The notes beneath the pieces were generated by a model, which saw only the letters and a list, made by a program, of their open reading frames with translations, was not told the origin of the DNA and did no database searches. Below are positions 18,055-28,050 of a stretch of DNA of 64,000 nt, one piece after another. Positions within the stretch are counted from its first letter, which is position 1. Each line of letters begins with the position of its first letter. Source of the stretch: Spirosoma pollinicola (GTDB lineage Bacteria; Bacteroidota; Bacteroidia; Cytophagales; Spirosomataceae); NCBI RefSeq assembly GCF_002831565.1, contig NZ_CP025096.1, positions 5,062,609 through 5,126,608 of the forward strand, in the 5' to 3' direction. A program made the position numbers and the translations under genes.

Positions 18055-20442
18055 ATGAACCAGACTTGTATTCGTATTGCCTTAAGTAATATCCTGCTCC
18101 TGATCGTCGCCACAAACGTTTTGGCCCAAACCCGTTTCCATATTGATGGCCAGGTAACCGATGGCGTTACGGGCAAGCCGCTGATGAAAGCATCGGTGTA
18201 CGACAAAAAACAAGGCGTTGGCACGACGACCGACAGTTTAGGACGCTTTAGTATAAACGTGTTGCCTGGCCCCTATGAGTTAACCTTCTCCGCCGTCGGC
18301 TACTACGCACGCAGCCGTTTCCTGGATTTGAGTCGCGCTGGGGTGCATCTTGACGTCATCCTAAACCCGGATACGCGGCAATTGGATGAGGTGAATGTAA
18401 CGGGCCGAACACCGGATGCCAACGTGTCGGCCACTCAGATGAGTGTTGTCAAACTGGATATGAAAAACCTGCGGAATATTCCGGTCGTCTTCGGCGAGGT
18501 CGATATTTTAAAAGCCCTCACCCTGCAACCCGGTGTGAGCACGGTAGGTGAGGGGGCCGGTGGGTTTAACGTGCGGGGGGGGCGCACTGACCAAAATTTA
18601 GTACTCTTAGATGGGGCTCCCTTGTTTAATACCAGTCATTTATTAGGCTTGCTGGGTAATCTGAATGCCGATGCTATTCAGGATGTGACGCTTTATAAGG
18701 GCGGAATTCCAGCGGCCTATGGGGGTCGGCTCTCTTCGCTGCTGGTCATGAACAGCAAACCTGGAGAAACCGACCGGCTGCACATTTCGGGTGGCATTGG
18801 TCTGCTGACCAGTCGGCTGATGCTAAACGGGCCGGTGACGAAGAATAAACGATTGACCTTCCTGGCCGGTGGCCGCATTGCCTATCCGTCGTTTATTCTG
18901 GGCTTATTTCCCGCGCCCACTTCCAAAGACCGCGCCTTTTTCTACGATCTAAATGGCCGGTTGACCTACCGCATCAACGAAAACAGCCAGCTATCGGCTA
19001 CGGTTTACCGGAGCTTTGATACGTTTAAATTTCCCCAGGATACGCTTTATACCACCCAATCGACCTTGGCCACGGCTCACTGGAGCCAGCGGCTAAACGC
19101 CTGGTGGTCATTGAACGTAACGGCGACCCAAAGTGACTACCGGTTTTTCTTAAACGGGCTCACCTCGACCAATACCTATCAGTACCGCTCGACTATTCAG
19201 CAGCGGGATGCCCGGCTGGATTGGACCTACAGTACCCCTTCGGATGGTCGGAAATCAACCCACCGGCTTGAATTTGGCGGCTCGGTAACGGGCTACCAGT
19301 TGCTCCCCGGATCAATTACGCCGACGGGCAATAACTCGAATATTAACGCCTTGACTTTACCCACCGAGCAGGCTCGGGAATGGGCGGGCTACCTCTCAGA
19401 GGAATGGACGCCGTTTCGGGTGCTTTCAGTGCAGGTAGGCGTTCGCTATGCACAGTTTAGCACGCTAGGGCCTGGCCAAGCCTATCAGTACGCGGAAGGA
19501 CAGCCCCGCACCCGCGAAAGCATTACCGACACCCTTCAGTATGGACCGGGTCAATCCGTGGCTCACTACAGCGGCTGGGAGCCACGCCTAACGGTGCGTA
19601 CGACGCTCTCACCAACTAGTTCGGTCAAAATCAGTTATAACCGGACACGCCAGTATCTCCATTTAATCTCCAATACCACCGCTATTTCGCCGGTCGATTT
19701 CTGGAAAGTGAGCGATGCACTGGTACCACCCCAGGTGGCCGATCAACTGGCAATAGGGTATTTTCGAAACATCCAGGAGAACCAGTATGAAACCTCGGTT
19801 GAAGTATATTATAAAACGTTAGAAAACCTGGTTGAATACCGCAACGGAGCGACTTTGTTGTTGAACCCTACCCTGGATGCGGACTTATTACGAGGGCAGG
19901 GTAGGGCCTATGGCGTAGAAGTTAGCCTACAGAAAACGCGCGGTTTCTTAACGGGACTTATCGCCTACACCTACTCGCGAACGTTGGCCCGGGTACCCAG
20001 TCCGTATGCCAGTGTACAAATCAACGGGGGGGACTGGTATGCTTCCACTTTCGATCGGCCGCATAATCTAAGCATTGCCACCCAGTGGAAATGGAGCCGG
20101 GGCTGGACATTTGGAACCAATTTTGTCTATACCAGTGGTCGCCCAACAACCTATCCGGATGGGACCTATCGACTTAACGGGGTCAAAGTACTGGACTATT
20201 CCCAGCGGAATACGGACCGGATTCCTGATTATCACCGGTTAGATGTTTCGTTCACCAAAGATGGTCGGCGGTCGGCGGATCAGCGGCACTATAGCAACTG
20301 GTCTATCTCGCTCTACAATGTATACGCTCACAAAAATCCCTATTCGATTTACTTTCAACGCGTGAATACGACGACCAAAAGCTATCAGCTGTCGGTTTTT
20401 GGTACGATCATTCCGTCCCTTAGCTGGAATTTTACGTTTTGA
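18055..20442 (+). CDS. TonB-dependent receptor with carboxypeptidase-regulatory-like domain
   Basis: A 795-residue receptor. Order: signal peptide (ending NVLAQTRF), CarboxypepD_reg-like domain (about 28-112, DGQVTDGVTGKPLMKASVYD), plug (about 130-240, NVRGGRTDQNLVLLDG, YGGRLSSLLVM), barrel and C-terminal strand (IPSLSWNFTF). It is a paralog of the receptor at 8960. The spacing behind the DUF4249 gene (98 bp) suggests a common transcript Kelch-DUF4249-receptor, with the receptor last, the reverse of the first locus. The ligand is unknown. Confidence 0.93.
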   Translation: MNQTCIRIALSNILLLIVATNVLAQTRFHIDGQVTDGVTGKPLMKASVYDKKQGVGTTTDSLGRFSINVLPGPYELTFSAVGYYARSRFLDLSRAGVHLDVILNPDTRQLDEVNVTGRTPDANVSATQMSVVKLDMKNLRNIPVVFGEVDILKALTLQPGVSTVGEGAGGFNVRGGRTDQNLVLLDGAPLFNTSHLLGLLGNLNADAIQDVTLYKGGIPAAYGGRLSSLLVMNSKPGETDRLHISGGIGLLTSRLMLNGPVTKNKRLTFLAGGRIAYPSFILGLFPAPTSKDRAFFYDLNGRLTYRINENSQLSATVYRSFDTFKFPQDTLYTTQSTLATAHWSQRLNAWWSLNVTATQSDYRFFLNGLTSTNTYQYRSTIQQRDARLDWTYSTPSDGRKSTHRLEFGGSVTGYQLLPGSITPTGNNSNINALTLPTEQAREWAGYLSEEWTPFRVLSVQVGVRYAQFSTLGPGQAYQYAEGQPRTRESITDTLQYGPGQSVAHYSGWEPRLTVRTTLSPTSSVKISYNRTRQYLHLISNTTAISPVDFWKVSDALVPPQVADQLAIGYFRNIQENQYETSVEVYYKTLENLVEYRNGATLLLNPTLDADLLRGQGRAYGVEVSLQKTRGFLTGLIAYTYSRTLARVPSPYASVQINGGDWYASTFDRPHNLSIATQWKWSRGWTFGTNFVYTSGRPTTYPDGTYRLNGVKVLDYSQRNTDRIPDYHRLDVSFTKDGRRSADQRHYSNWSISLYNVYAHKNPYSIYFQRVNTTTKSYQLSVFGTIIPSLSWNFTF

Positions 20443-20494
20443 CTGTGAAAACAACCTACTCTATACTGTGTTGCAAAATAGAAATTGTACTAAA

Positions 20495-20827
20495 TCACCT
20501 GTTTCTGATGGAGGTGATACCAATTCGGTTTTGAACTTGATTACATGTACCACTCAACTGCAGGTACTCGTATTTTAGCCAAACGGTGGTAGTAAGCGTC
20601 TCGAAGGAACCAGGGAGTTGATCAGCTTGGAAAGTATCCTTATCAATCTGAATCTGATAGGGAGTACAACAAGTACAATCGCCTAAAGACGACAGATCGA
20701 TCTTAGTAATTACTGCGGCTACTTCACCTGGCTGGCTACTAGTAACCGGATCCAGTTCATTTTTTTTGCAGCCTGTTAGTGCAGCCCATAGCAGCATCGA
20801 CAACAGCAGAGTTTTCCGACTTAGCAT
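20495..20827 (-). CDS. Hypothetical lipoprotein with CxCC motif
   Basis: A 110-residue product. The signal peptide ends in a lipobox (LTGCKKNELDP). The mature part has an unusual D-C-T-C-C-T-P cluster (about residue 51), then a beta-rich stretch (YQIQIDKDTFQADQLPG, TVWLKYEYLQLSGTC) and an Arg-rich end. The TCNQVQNRI end resembles small beta-barrel lipoproteins of Bacteroidota, but no family was recognised. It is convergent with the receptor gene at 18055. Confidence 0.65.
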   Translation of the reverse strand: MLSRKTLLLSMLLWAALTGCKKNELDPVTSSQPGEVAAVITKIDLSSLGDCTCCTPYQIQIDKDTFQADQLPGSFETLTTTVWLKYEYLQLSGTCNQVQNRIGITSIRNR

Positions 20828-20971
20828 TTTTTCAGAATGGCCTTTAATGAATCCATTAGGTTGGAGTCACTACTAGTTCCTTGTTGCACAAGTGCGACTA
20901 AATAAAGAGATTATGTTAATATGTGAGTTAAACTACCTTCTACCCACTCTTTAAAGGATTCGACAGATCCA

Positions 20972-21574
20972 TTATTTGTTGAGCTGGTAAGCTAAGCCTA
21001 CTTGCCAATTCTGATTCATTAAATAATAATAATAATCACGTTTATAATAAGCCGTCAAGCCTTTGAAATAACTAGCTGTTAATCCTACTCGATTAAACTG
21101 ATAACTAGCACGACCCATTAAGCCAAATTCAAGCCTACGATTGGCATCAAACAGGACTTGAGTATCCGAGCCACGGGTTAATTTGTTCACTAATAAATTC
21201 AATTGAGGACCAATCAAAAAATGTAAATTCTTAACAGGTTTGACGCCAACCATTGGCGTTAGACTCAAGTAGCTGTAGGTATTGATAAATTCTGGACTAA
21301 GAGGTGAAGTTCGGTTTATGGAGCCTTTTTGCTGATAGGTAAGTTCTAATTGACTAGTAATTAAAGTTGATATCTGATGTTCGTAAGTTAACCCCATGTA
21401 AAAGCCCGGTTTTGGATCAAAATCCGGTAGACCAAACAGTGCAGTACTAGTTCGGGTAAGTTTAGAAGTAGCGTACAAGTAACCTGCTTGAAAACTGAAT
21501 CGATTTATGGATTGGGCTAGCGCAGGCATAGTACTAATCCATACACTGATTAAAAAAGATGCGATTGATTTCAT
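20972..21574 (-). CDS. PorT-like outer membrane beta-barrel protein
   Basis: A 200-residue protein with a signal peptide (MKSIASFLISVWISTMPALAQ) and about eight amphipathic strands (FSFQAGYLYATS, GFYMGLTYEHQ, SQLELTYQQKGSI, YLSLTPMVGVKP). It ends in WQVGLAYQL, a typical terminal barrel strand. It is in the same broad family as the genes at 1 and 28051. The function is unknown. The gene is isolated: 145 bp separate it from the lipoprotein gene downstream. Confidence 0.8.
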   Translation of the reverse strand: MKSIASFLISVWISTMPALAQSINRFSFQAGYLYATSKLTRTSTALFGLPDFDPKPGFYMGLTYEHQISTLITSQLELTYQQKGSINRTSPLSPEFINTYSYLSLTPMVGVKPVKNLHFLIGPQLNLLVNKLTRGSDTQVLFDANRRLEFGLMGRASYQFNRVGLTASYFKGLTAYYKRDYYYYLMNQNWQVGLAYQLNK

Positions 21575-21706
21575 ACATGTCTCGTATTCAAGAAGCTAAG
21601 AGCAATTGTACGCATGACCCGTTCGTCAATAGTATGGTTGGAACCGTGCTTTATTTACCTGGGCAAGTGAAGATTATGTAAACCCTATTGGTAGTATACT
21701 ATCGGT

Positions 21707-22087
21707 TTAAGGAAAATTCGAGTACACCAAATTATTCCGCTGAAAATGGGCGATTGTTGTGGCTATTTCATCATCCCTAATGTCATTTACGCGCTGTCCA
21801 TCACAATGAAAAAGATACAGGGCAATACCCCCATTTCCCATCATCATGTCAACGATGAAAACAGGTTGGTCCCGGAAGCTTTCCAGGTAAATTTTACCCA
21901 GGTAATTGCCTTTGTACGCCATCGTTGCTTTATCTTCATCGGCTTTCGCAATTAGGTCTTTTAGCCAGGGGAGTTCTTTAGCGGGATCGTCAACTCCGCA
22001 ACTTGTGGAATAGGGTTCAGGCGTTGTTTGTTTTTCGCATTGGAGCGCTAGACCGATCAGGGCGGTGAAAATAAACAGTTTGGTCAT
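21707..22087 (-). CDS. Hypothetical small lipoprotein
   Basis: A 126-residue product with a short signal and likely lipobox (LIGLALQCEKQ). The conserved-looking core runs SCGVDDPAKELPWLKDLI, then strands YKGNYLGKIYLESFRDQPVFIVDMM and GGIALYLFHCDG. The CGV-x-(D/N)-P-x-x-LPWLK start recurs in many Bacteroidota hypothetical lipoproteins; no function is known. It appears monocistronic. Confidence 0.7.
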   Translation of the reverse strand: MTKLFIFTALIGLALQCEKQTTPEPYSTSCGVDDPAKELPWLKDLIAKADEDKATMAYKGNYLGKIYLESFRDQPVFIVDMMMGNGGIALYLFHCDGQRVNDIRDDEIATTIAHFQRNNLVYSNFP

Positions 22088-22261
22088 GGGGTAGGGAATT
22101 TAGGTTGCCTAGTATGACAGACCCTCACAAGCAAACAAACGTTGTACAGGTTACGTACAAAATCCTTAAATGAAAAGAACATACCGGACTGCCCAAACCA
22201 AGCCAATTCTGTCCACTTTTGGCTGAGGCTATACAACTTATTTGGTTTGACTCAAGAACGG

Positions 22262-24673
22262 TTATTCCGAGCGAAGGCTCTTTACGGGATTCAGTAGGGC
22301 CGCCCGAATACTCTGGACACTCACCGTTAGGAAGGCAATCCCCAAAGCCAGCAGACTTGTGACCGCAAAGACCCAGACCGACAACTCAATTCGGTACGCA
22401 AAATCCTGCAACCACCGCTGCAACATAAACCAGGCGAGTGGACTGGCTAATAACAGGGCGATCAGTACCAGTTTCAGGAAATCTTTGGCTAACAACAGCA
22501 CCAGATGAGAAAGACTTGCGCCCAGTACTTTGCGTACGCCGATTTCCTTGGTCCGTCGTTTGGCCGTGAACGTGGCCAAACCAAACAAGCCCATACAACA
22601 GATGAAAATGGCTAAGCAGGCCGCTACTGAAAACGTCTGAAGTAGTCGTTGCTCGGCCAGGTATTGTTGACCAAAGGCGTTATCTAAATAGGAATAGTTT
22701 AACGAATAGGCCGGAAATAGCTTTTCCCAGACCGTGGTCAGATACGTAACGGCTACCGCCGGACTCTGCCCGGCATAGCGAAAGGCGACTACCCTGTAAA
22801 CGGGCATCTGATTCATGACGACGGGGTGGATCGTTTCTTGTAAGCTGTGCTGATGATAATTCCTGATCACACCGATCACCTTGCCATTGACGCCCGAAAC
22901 GGCTAACTTCTTCCCGAGTGCCTGTTGAGAACTTGACCAGCCAAAGGCTTTTACGCTCATTTCGTTGATGAGAAATGATTCCGTTTCGTCGGCCTTATTG
23001 TCGGCTGAAAAATTGCGCCCCGCTGCAACGCGCAGTTGTAAAGTGGGTAGGTATGCAGCATCTACGGGAATGTGTTCTACCAGAACCCCTTTACCCGCTT
23101 GATTGCCATCCCCCGTGGCGAACTGGCCCGTCCAGCCGCTTTGTCCCGGTACGGCGTTGCAGGCGGTTGCCTCTGTAATGTGAGGGGACTTGATCAATTC
23201 ATTGCGCAACGATGCCGCTAATTCATTCCGGCTTCGGGCCGCTACCTCCTTGAGGTCAACCAGAATCACCTTATGCTGATCAAAGCCCAAGGGTTGCTTT
23301 CGCATAAACTGGATCTGCTGCCAGGCCACGATGGTGGCACTAATCAGAAAGACAGCGACTGTAAACTGACCGACTACCAACGCTTTGCGAAGTACCGCTC
23401 CTTGAGTAGAATGGGCAAAAAAACCGCGTAGTACCGTAATCGGCTCATAGCGCGTTAAAACCCAGGCGGGATAGAAGCCCGTCAGGGGAATGAGTAGCGC
23501 CAGAAAACCGGTTAGCAGTCCGGCCGTAAGGGGCGAAAAAAGGGCGCTATAGGAAATAGCTTTACCGGTAAAGGCATTAAACGTAGGAAGGCCCAGTAGG
23601 ATCAGTAAAATACCGCCAGCTGTGGCTAACAGACAGATCAAAGCCGCTTCGGTTAGAAACTGGCCAACCAACTGCGCTTTCGCTACACCCAATACTTTTT
23701 TGACACCTACTTCCTTGGCTCGCTGAGTAGCCTGGGCGGTGGTCAGGTTAATGACATTCAGACTGGCGATGAGTAGCATGAACAAACCAATGGCGCTAAA
23801 TAGATACAGGGATTGGGCACTCCCCACAGGACCGTTTTCGGTCGGCATACCTGAGTGCAGATAGATATCGGTCACGGGCCGGAGTTGAAGCGTACTACTC
23901 ATACCCGTCTCCCGGCTCATGGCCTGCCCCCGCTGACTGACTAAATCCTTAATCTTGTTGGCAAACGCCCCCGGATTCGTCCCCGATTTAAGCAACACGT
24001 AATTGACGACATTCAGATCAAACCAACCCGACGCATATTCATAGGTCATATCTTCCGGATACAGGGAATGTAGGGAAGCCAGTGAGCGAACCATGCTAAA
24101 GCGGAGATGAGCGTGGGTGGGCAGGTTTTTGAATATGCCCGTTACCCGGTGCGGTAAGGTATCATTGACCATGAGGATTTGGCCCATTCCCCTCCCTTTA
24201 CCAAAATATTTTTCTTCGGCCTGTGGGCTCAAAATCACACTGAAGGGATCTTTCAGTGCGGTTTGGGGATTGCCTTCCGCTAACTCGTAGCCCAGCACCG
24301 ACAGGAAATGTTCATCCGCCATCAGGCCCGTCTCCTGCCCGTACATCCCTTTAAGTTTAAGTTGGGGATTCCAGCCTTTTACGTACGTAAGCTGCTCAAC
24401 TTCGGGGTAATCCGACTGGAGTGTTTTACCCACCGGCCAGCCCACCGATGGTAATTGCCGCTGGGAGCCATCGCGAGCGGTGGTGATGCTTTCCAGTCGG
24501 AAAACCCGGTTGGCGTTGGGTAAAAACCGGTCGTAACGCAATTCGTCCAGCACCCATACGCTCACAAAAAAACTACAGCTAATACCAATGGCCAGCCCCA
24601 ACATATTGATCCCCGAAACCAGTTTATGCTTTCGAATAGAACGCCAGGCGATTTTGAGATACGTACGAATCAT
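22262..24673 (-). CDS. MacB/FtsX-type ABC transporter permease
   Basis: An 803-residue permease beginning MIRTYLKIAWRSIRKHK, with a first transmembrane helix, a large MacB_PCD periplasmic domain (about 50-250), an FtsX domain with three helices (about 285-420), and a second MacB_PCD plus FtsX half (about 430-800). Each half has the TAQATQRAKEVGVKKVLGV / TAKRRTKEIGVRKVLGA motif. These double permeases are numerous in Cytophagales and are usually encoded without an ATPase, as here. Substrates are unknown; export of peptides or lipoproteins is a family-level guess. It follows the inverted Kelch-DUF4249 pair. Confidence 0.92.
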   Translation of the reverse strand: MIRTYLKIAWRSIRKHKLVSGINMLGLAIGISCSFFVSVWVLDELRYDRFLPNANRVFRLESITTARDGSQRQLPSVGWPVGKTLQSDYPEVEQLTYVKGWNPQLKLKGMYGQETGLMADEHFLSVLGYELAEGNPQTALKDPFSVILSPQAEEKYFGKGRGMGQILMVNDTLPHRVTGIFKNLPTHAHLRFSMVRSLASLHSLYPEDMTYEYASGWFDLNVVNYVLLKSGTNPGAFANKIKDLVSQRGQAMSRETGMSSTLQLRPVTDIYLHSGMPTENGPVGSAQSLYLFSAIGLFMLLIASLNVINLTTAQATQRAKEVGVKKVLGVAKAQLVGQFLTEAALICLLATAGGILLILLGLPTFNAFTGKAISYSALFSPLTAGLLTGFLALLIPLTGFYPAWVLTRYEPITVLRGFFAHSTQGAVLRKALVVGQFTVAVFLISATIVAWQQIQFMRKQPLGFDQHKVILVDLKEVAARSRNELAASLRNELIKSPHITEATACNAVPGQSGWTGQFATGDGNQAGKGVLVEHIPVDAAYLPTLQLRVAAGRNFSADNKADETESFLINEMSVKAFGWSSSQQALGKKLAVSGVNGKVIGVIRNYHQHSLQETIHPVVMNQMPVYRVVAFRYAGQSPAVAVTYLTTVWEKLFPAYSLNYSYLDNAFGQQYLAEQRLLQTFSVAACLAIFICCMGLFGLATFTAKRRTKEIGVRKVLGASLSHLVLLLAKDFLKLVLIALLLASPLAWFMLQRWLQDFAYRIELSVWVFAVTSLLALGIAFLTVSVQSIRAALLNPVKSLRSE

Positions 24674-24791
24674 AGCTGCTTTCGTTAAGGGTCAATGATT
24701 AATGGAATTAGTGATAACGCAAAGTGCCATTTCTTACAGTTGGTTTCGGGAAAAGGCGTAGGACCAGGCTTCCAGGTTGTCCGGTCAATAC

Positions 24792-25835
24792 TCATTTACC
24801 GTCTAACCAGTTAACGGGTTCCACACCCGGTGCGTCACCGCACACATTCGCGAACAAACCACCGAAGCGTACAATGAACCGGCCGTAGTTGATTGTATCG
24901 CTCGGAATGATTAACCGGCGACGGCTCACGGCCGATGCGCCAAAATAACCCAGCGCCAGCTTGGTGGTGTCGCTCTGCAAGCGGACATTGCCTTCAATAC
25001 TAGCGGGTTGCGGGTCGAAGAGCGAGCCCGTACGGGTTCGCTGCTGCTCAAAGAGCGTCCAATATTGATACGCTGCTTGCGTGAGTGAGTACTGTTGCAC
25101 TTCAACGTACCGACGCCCCAAGGTATAAACGGGTAGCGTTAGTACGGGACGGCGGCTGATGCGGTTTCCATTGACCAGCGCGTCAGAGCCTACATCGGTT
25201 AGGGGACCATAGACTGCCCCAAACGTGGTATTCAGGGTGACACCCGCAAACGTAGTTGGAACGCCCCCTGCCCAGCAGGGTACATACGCATAAGCGGACC
25301 AGCGGTAATAATTGCCTGGCGTGGGGGGATCCTGAGTGTCCAGCAAAACGGTATATGTGTCGGGGGAAGGGGGGCCTGCGGGTGCGCGTTGATAGGCAGC
25401 ATCCAGTCGGTCGATGGGCGGTACATCGGGTATTCGTTCGGGCTTCGAAACGAAGGTACGGCCGTCCTCCAGTTTCACCCGTAATATGTAGCTACGGCCT
25501 GGTTGTCCCCGAAAGGTGCTGTCGCGCAGGTAATAATAGGCAGGCGTGAGCGGATCGGGCTTTAGCCGAACCGTACGTCCCTGATCATCGCTTACGGTTA
25601 CCACCGCTCCGTTGACCGTTAACCCTTCGGGCAGCTGGCTGAGCGAACTGAACTGCCCAGTAAAGGTGAGCTTAACGGCGTAGGGGGGTGGATCCGTGGT
25701 TATCAATCCTTCCACCACTAAACGCGGCTCGATCTGTCGTATAGGGAGGTTAATCTCTTCAACGCAGCTTAGTAGCCCAAGTAAGAAACTAAGCGCTATC
25801 CCCTGGTATAGCGTTGTTTTTCTTGTTGCTTTCAT
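24792..25835 (-). CDS. DUF4249 family lipoprotein (inverted copy)
   Basis: A 347-residue lipoprotein (signal ending LLSCVEEINLP) with the DUF4249 core: RLVVEGLITTDPPPYAVKL, GAVVTVSDDQGR, RGQPGRSYILRV, NYYRWSAYAY. It is the closest relative in the window of the gene at 16886: the block YQYWTLFEQQRTRTGSLF and surrounding residues are identical. It lies 6 bp after the Kelch gene at 25842, so the two are coupled. Unlike the first copy, no receptor follows; a permease gene comes next instead. Confidence 0.9.
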   Translation of the reverse strand: MKATRKTTLYQGIALSFLLGLLSCVEEINLPIRQIEPRLVVEGLITTDPPPYAVKLTFTGQFSSLSQLPEGLTVNGAVVTVSDDQGRTVRLKPDPLTPAYYYLRDSTFRGQPGRSYILRVKLEDGRTFVSKPERIPDVPPIDRLDAAYQRAPAGPPSPDTYTVLLDTQDPPTPGNYYRWSAYAYVPCWAGGVPTTFAGVTLNTTFGAVYGPLTDVGSDALVNGNRISRRPVLTLPVYTLGRRYVEVQQYSLTQAAYQYWTLFEQQRTRTGSLFDPQPASIEGNVRLQSDTTKLALGYFGASAVSRRRLIIPSDTINYGRFIVRFGGLFANVCGDAPGVEPVNWLDGK

Positions 25836-25841
25836 AACGAC

Positions 25842-27185
25842 CTAGGGTTTAAACTCCCAAAAATCCGTGCAGCCCACCTGCCGTGCTCCCCCTGAGGGTG
25901 TCGGTTGGTTTTCGTAACCCCAGCCCAGGTAGGCTCGATCGCCTGCACTGTTGGTCATCACATACTGATGGCCTTGGCCCGGATAATCCGTCACGTATTG
26001 CCAGCGGTCGGTTGTGGGATCATACTGCCACAGATCGCGCAGACCCCGTTCCTCTTCACCCGTCGCACCTAAGCCAAAATAGCCTTGGTTACCCGCAGAA
26101 AAACCTACGCCCCGGCTACGGGACGCACCGGGAAAATCGGCCCGGCGACTCCACTGATCGGTCGTGGGATTATAGGCATAGAGGTGAGGGGGTCGCCCTT
26201 CAATCTGATTGACGACATTGCCGATACCGTTTACCAGGAAGGTTGCCAGGGTGCCCGGTGCTTCGGGAAAATCGGGGCCTCTATACTGCTCCCAGTTACC
26301 CCGACGTATACATAAAGCTGGTGGCCCTAATTGGGTGAGCAAAAATGCACGATCGGAGGTAGTAAAGAACGCAATCTCGCCATCGCCGCCAGCATCCTTG
26401 ATCTCCTTAACCCCCTGATTGTCTTTCACGAACAGGGTATTTTTATAAAGACGATGATTTTGATCCAGTGCATTGTATAAAAAACCCAAGCCGTTAAAAA
26501 CGTATGAAACATCCGTCGATGTTTGAAGTTGAAAGCGAATCAGGCCATGCCGGGGAACGTAAGCTGGTACTAAATCGGGAACACTACTGGTTAGCCATTG
26601 GTCACGGGATCGATCATAAAGCAAGGCTTGCCACTGCTCGTCGGTGACGTAGCGAACAGCGGATATATAGTCAGTACCACTCTGTTTACTAATCAGTAGA
26701 CTTCCTGTAAAATCACCCTCGTCCGTATCCAGGTGAGATAGCCGACGCCAATAAGCCGGAAGTGTATGTACGTAGGTCCGCTCGGCACTCAATGTATCCC
26801 GGCCATTATAAACAAATTGAAGGGTGAAGCGGTAGGTTTGTCCACTGACCAAACCTGCCGCTTGACAGGTTGTTAAGGTGAACGTTACGAGTGATTGTTT
26901 GCTACCGGGGGTTAAGGTGATTGGCCCACCTGAGGTCGTTTCAGCCGCTACCTGCCAGCCCTGGTCGGCCAACCCGGCAGTTGATTTAACAATCACTTCC
27001 GCTGTAGAAACGCCTGTCGCTCGTACCGATACCAGGGATGCCTTACTGGCAGCTTGTGAGGCTGGTATATAAATCGTGGGGCTGGGTTCTATGGTTTTGC
27101 AACCAGCAACGAGTATTGATCCGAGCAAAAACAGGGGCCATAGCCAGGTATACCCTTGCCGAATGCGTATACATTTCCTAAGCAT
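25842..27185 (-). CDS. Kelch-repeat lipoprotein (inverted copy)
   Basis: A 447-residue protein. The start at 27185 (MLRKCIRIRQGYTW) is preferred over 27278 because it opens on a signal peptide with a lipobox (ILVAGCKTIE). An IPT/Fn3-like part (about 45-150) is followed by Kelch blades (YNPTTDQWSRRADFPG, GYFGLG, LWQYDPTTDRWQYVTDYPG, AYLGWGYE), almost the same as in the gene at 15488. The length of 447 residues is identical to that paralog. It is coupled to the DUF4249 gene downstream. Confidence 0.85.
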   Translation of the reverse strand: MLRKCIRIRQGYTWLWPLFLLGSILVAGCKTIEPSPTIYIPASQAASKASLVSVRATGVSTAEVIVKSTAGLADQGWQVAAETTSGGPITLTPGSKQSLVTFTLTTCQAAGLVSGQTYRFTLQFVYNGRDTLSAERTYVHTLPAYWRRLSHLDTDEGDFTGSLLISKQSGTDYISAVRYVTDEQWQALLYDRSRDQWLTSSVPDLVPAYVPRHGLIRFQLQTSTDVSYVFNGLGFLYNALDQNHRLYKNTLFVKDNQGVKEIKDAGGDGEIAFFTTSDRAFLLTQLGPPALCIRRGNWEQYRGPDFPEAPGTLATFLVNGIGNVVNQIEGRPPHLYAYNPTTDQWSRRADFPGASRSRGVGFSAGNQGYFGLGATGEEERGLRDLWQYDPTTDRWQYVTDYPGQGHQYVMTNSAGDRAYLGWGYENQPTPSGGARQVGCTDFWEFKP

Positions 27186-27411
27186 TTTGCAATCTACAAA
27201 GGATAAGTAAAACTTTTTACTGCTATCCCGGAGGAAAGTTAAGCCAACTGATAGCTGCTGTCGATGAATTTTCAACACTGCAAAGCTACATCGATCAATC
27301 GCGTAAAATCACATCAGAGTAGATAGGTAAGACGCCCCCTAAAGTAACGATAAGCGTAATCAATAAGCCAATAAGTTAGCTAACTTTCGGGGGGTTGACT
27401 GACTCGTTCTT

Positions 27412-27608
27412 ATGCTCCGAAACTACCTTACAATAGCCTTCCGAAATCTACGGTCACAGCGGCTGTTTAGCTGCTCAATGTACTGGGCCTAACCGTTGGA
27501 CTGACAGGCGGACTGTTGATTTTTCTGTTTCTCCGCTACCACCTCAGTGCGGACCGGTATCAGTACAATCAATTACTGAGTGGAAGTCTGAGCTATTATT
27601 TTAAATAA
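27412..27608 (+). pseudogene. 5' fragment of a MacB/FtsX-type permease gene
   Basis: The ATG at 27412 opens MLRNYLTIAFRNLRSQRLFS, the typical N-terminus of the permease family seen at 22262. After a frame change the sequence continues LNVLGLTVGLTGGLLIFLF and RYHLSADRYQYNQ, the first helix and following segment. A stop at 27606 ends it; the remaining 700-odd codons are absent. It is a clear remnant within the 765-bp gap 27286-28050, which otherwise holds no gene. Confidence 0.85.
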
Positions 27609-27704
27609 AACACTTACTTTTTGATAATGCTGATTTGTGTACTAATTAGATAAAGTTCTCACTAAGAAATAGCAGTTCCTCGTTATTTTCCCGTAACATA
27701 AAGT

Positions 27705-27725
27705 TAGTGGTTGTTGCAAAAGTCC
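27705..27725 (+). repeat. GTGGCTGTTGCAAAAGTC-type repeat, copy 4
   Basis: TAGTGGTTGTTGCAAAAGTCC matches the motif at 2589 and 28731 and the ends of the element at 4357-4494. It lies between the permease remnant and the barrel gene at 28051. Confidence 0.5.
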
Positions 27726-28050
27726 ATTAGCCAGGTCTTTAAGCGATCTGACCTGCCAATTTAGGTTCGAGGACTACCCGTCATCTCGAAATAATGCATG
27801 GAGCTGCTAATTCATTTGCATCAAAATACTGTGTACTACTTTGGACTAGAACGTTTGATCATGTACTCCATCCCGTCTCCTCTACCTTCATTCAAAACGA
27901 GGGTATCCCTAGGATGGTAAGTTAAGAATTGTAACTACATCCTTGAACAGCTTAACAACTTTCAACAGAGCTCTTTTATAATTCAATCTAAAAGTAAGTT
28001 TATTTGTATTTTTGCTTAATGGGTTGTAACAGTCACGGTGATTATATAAC

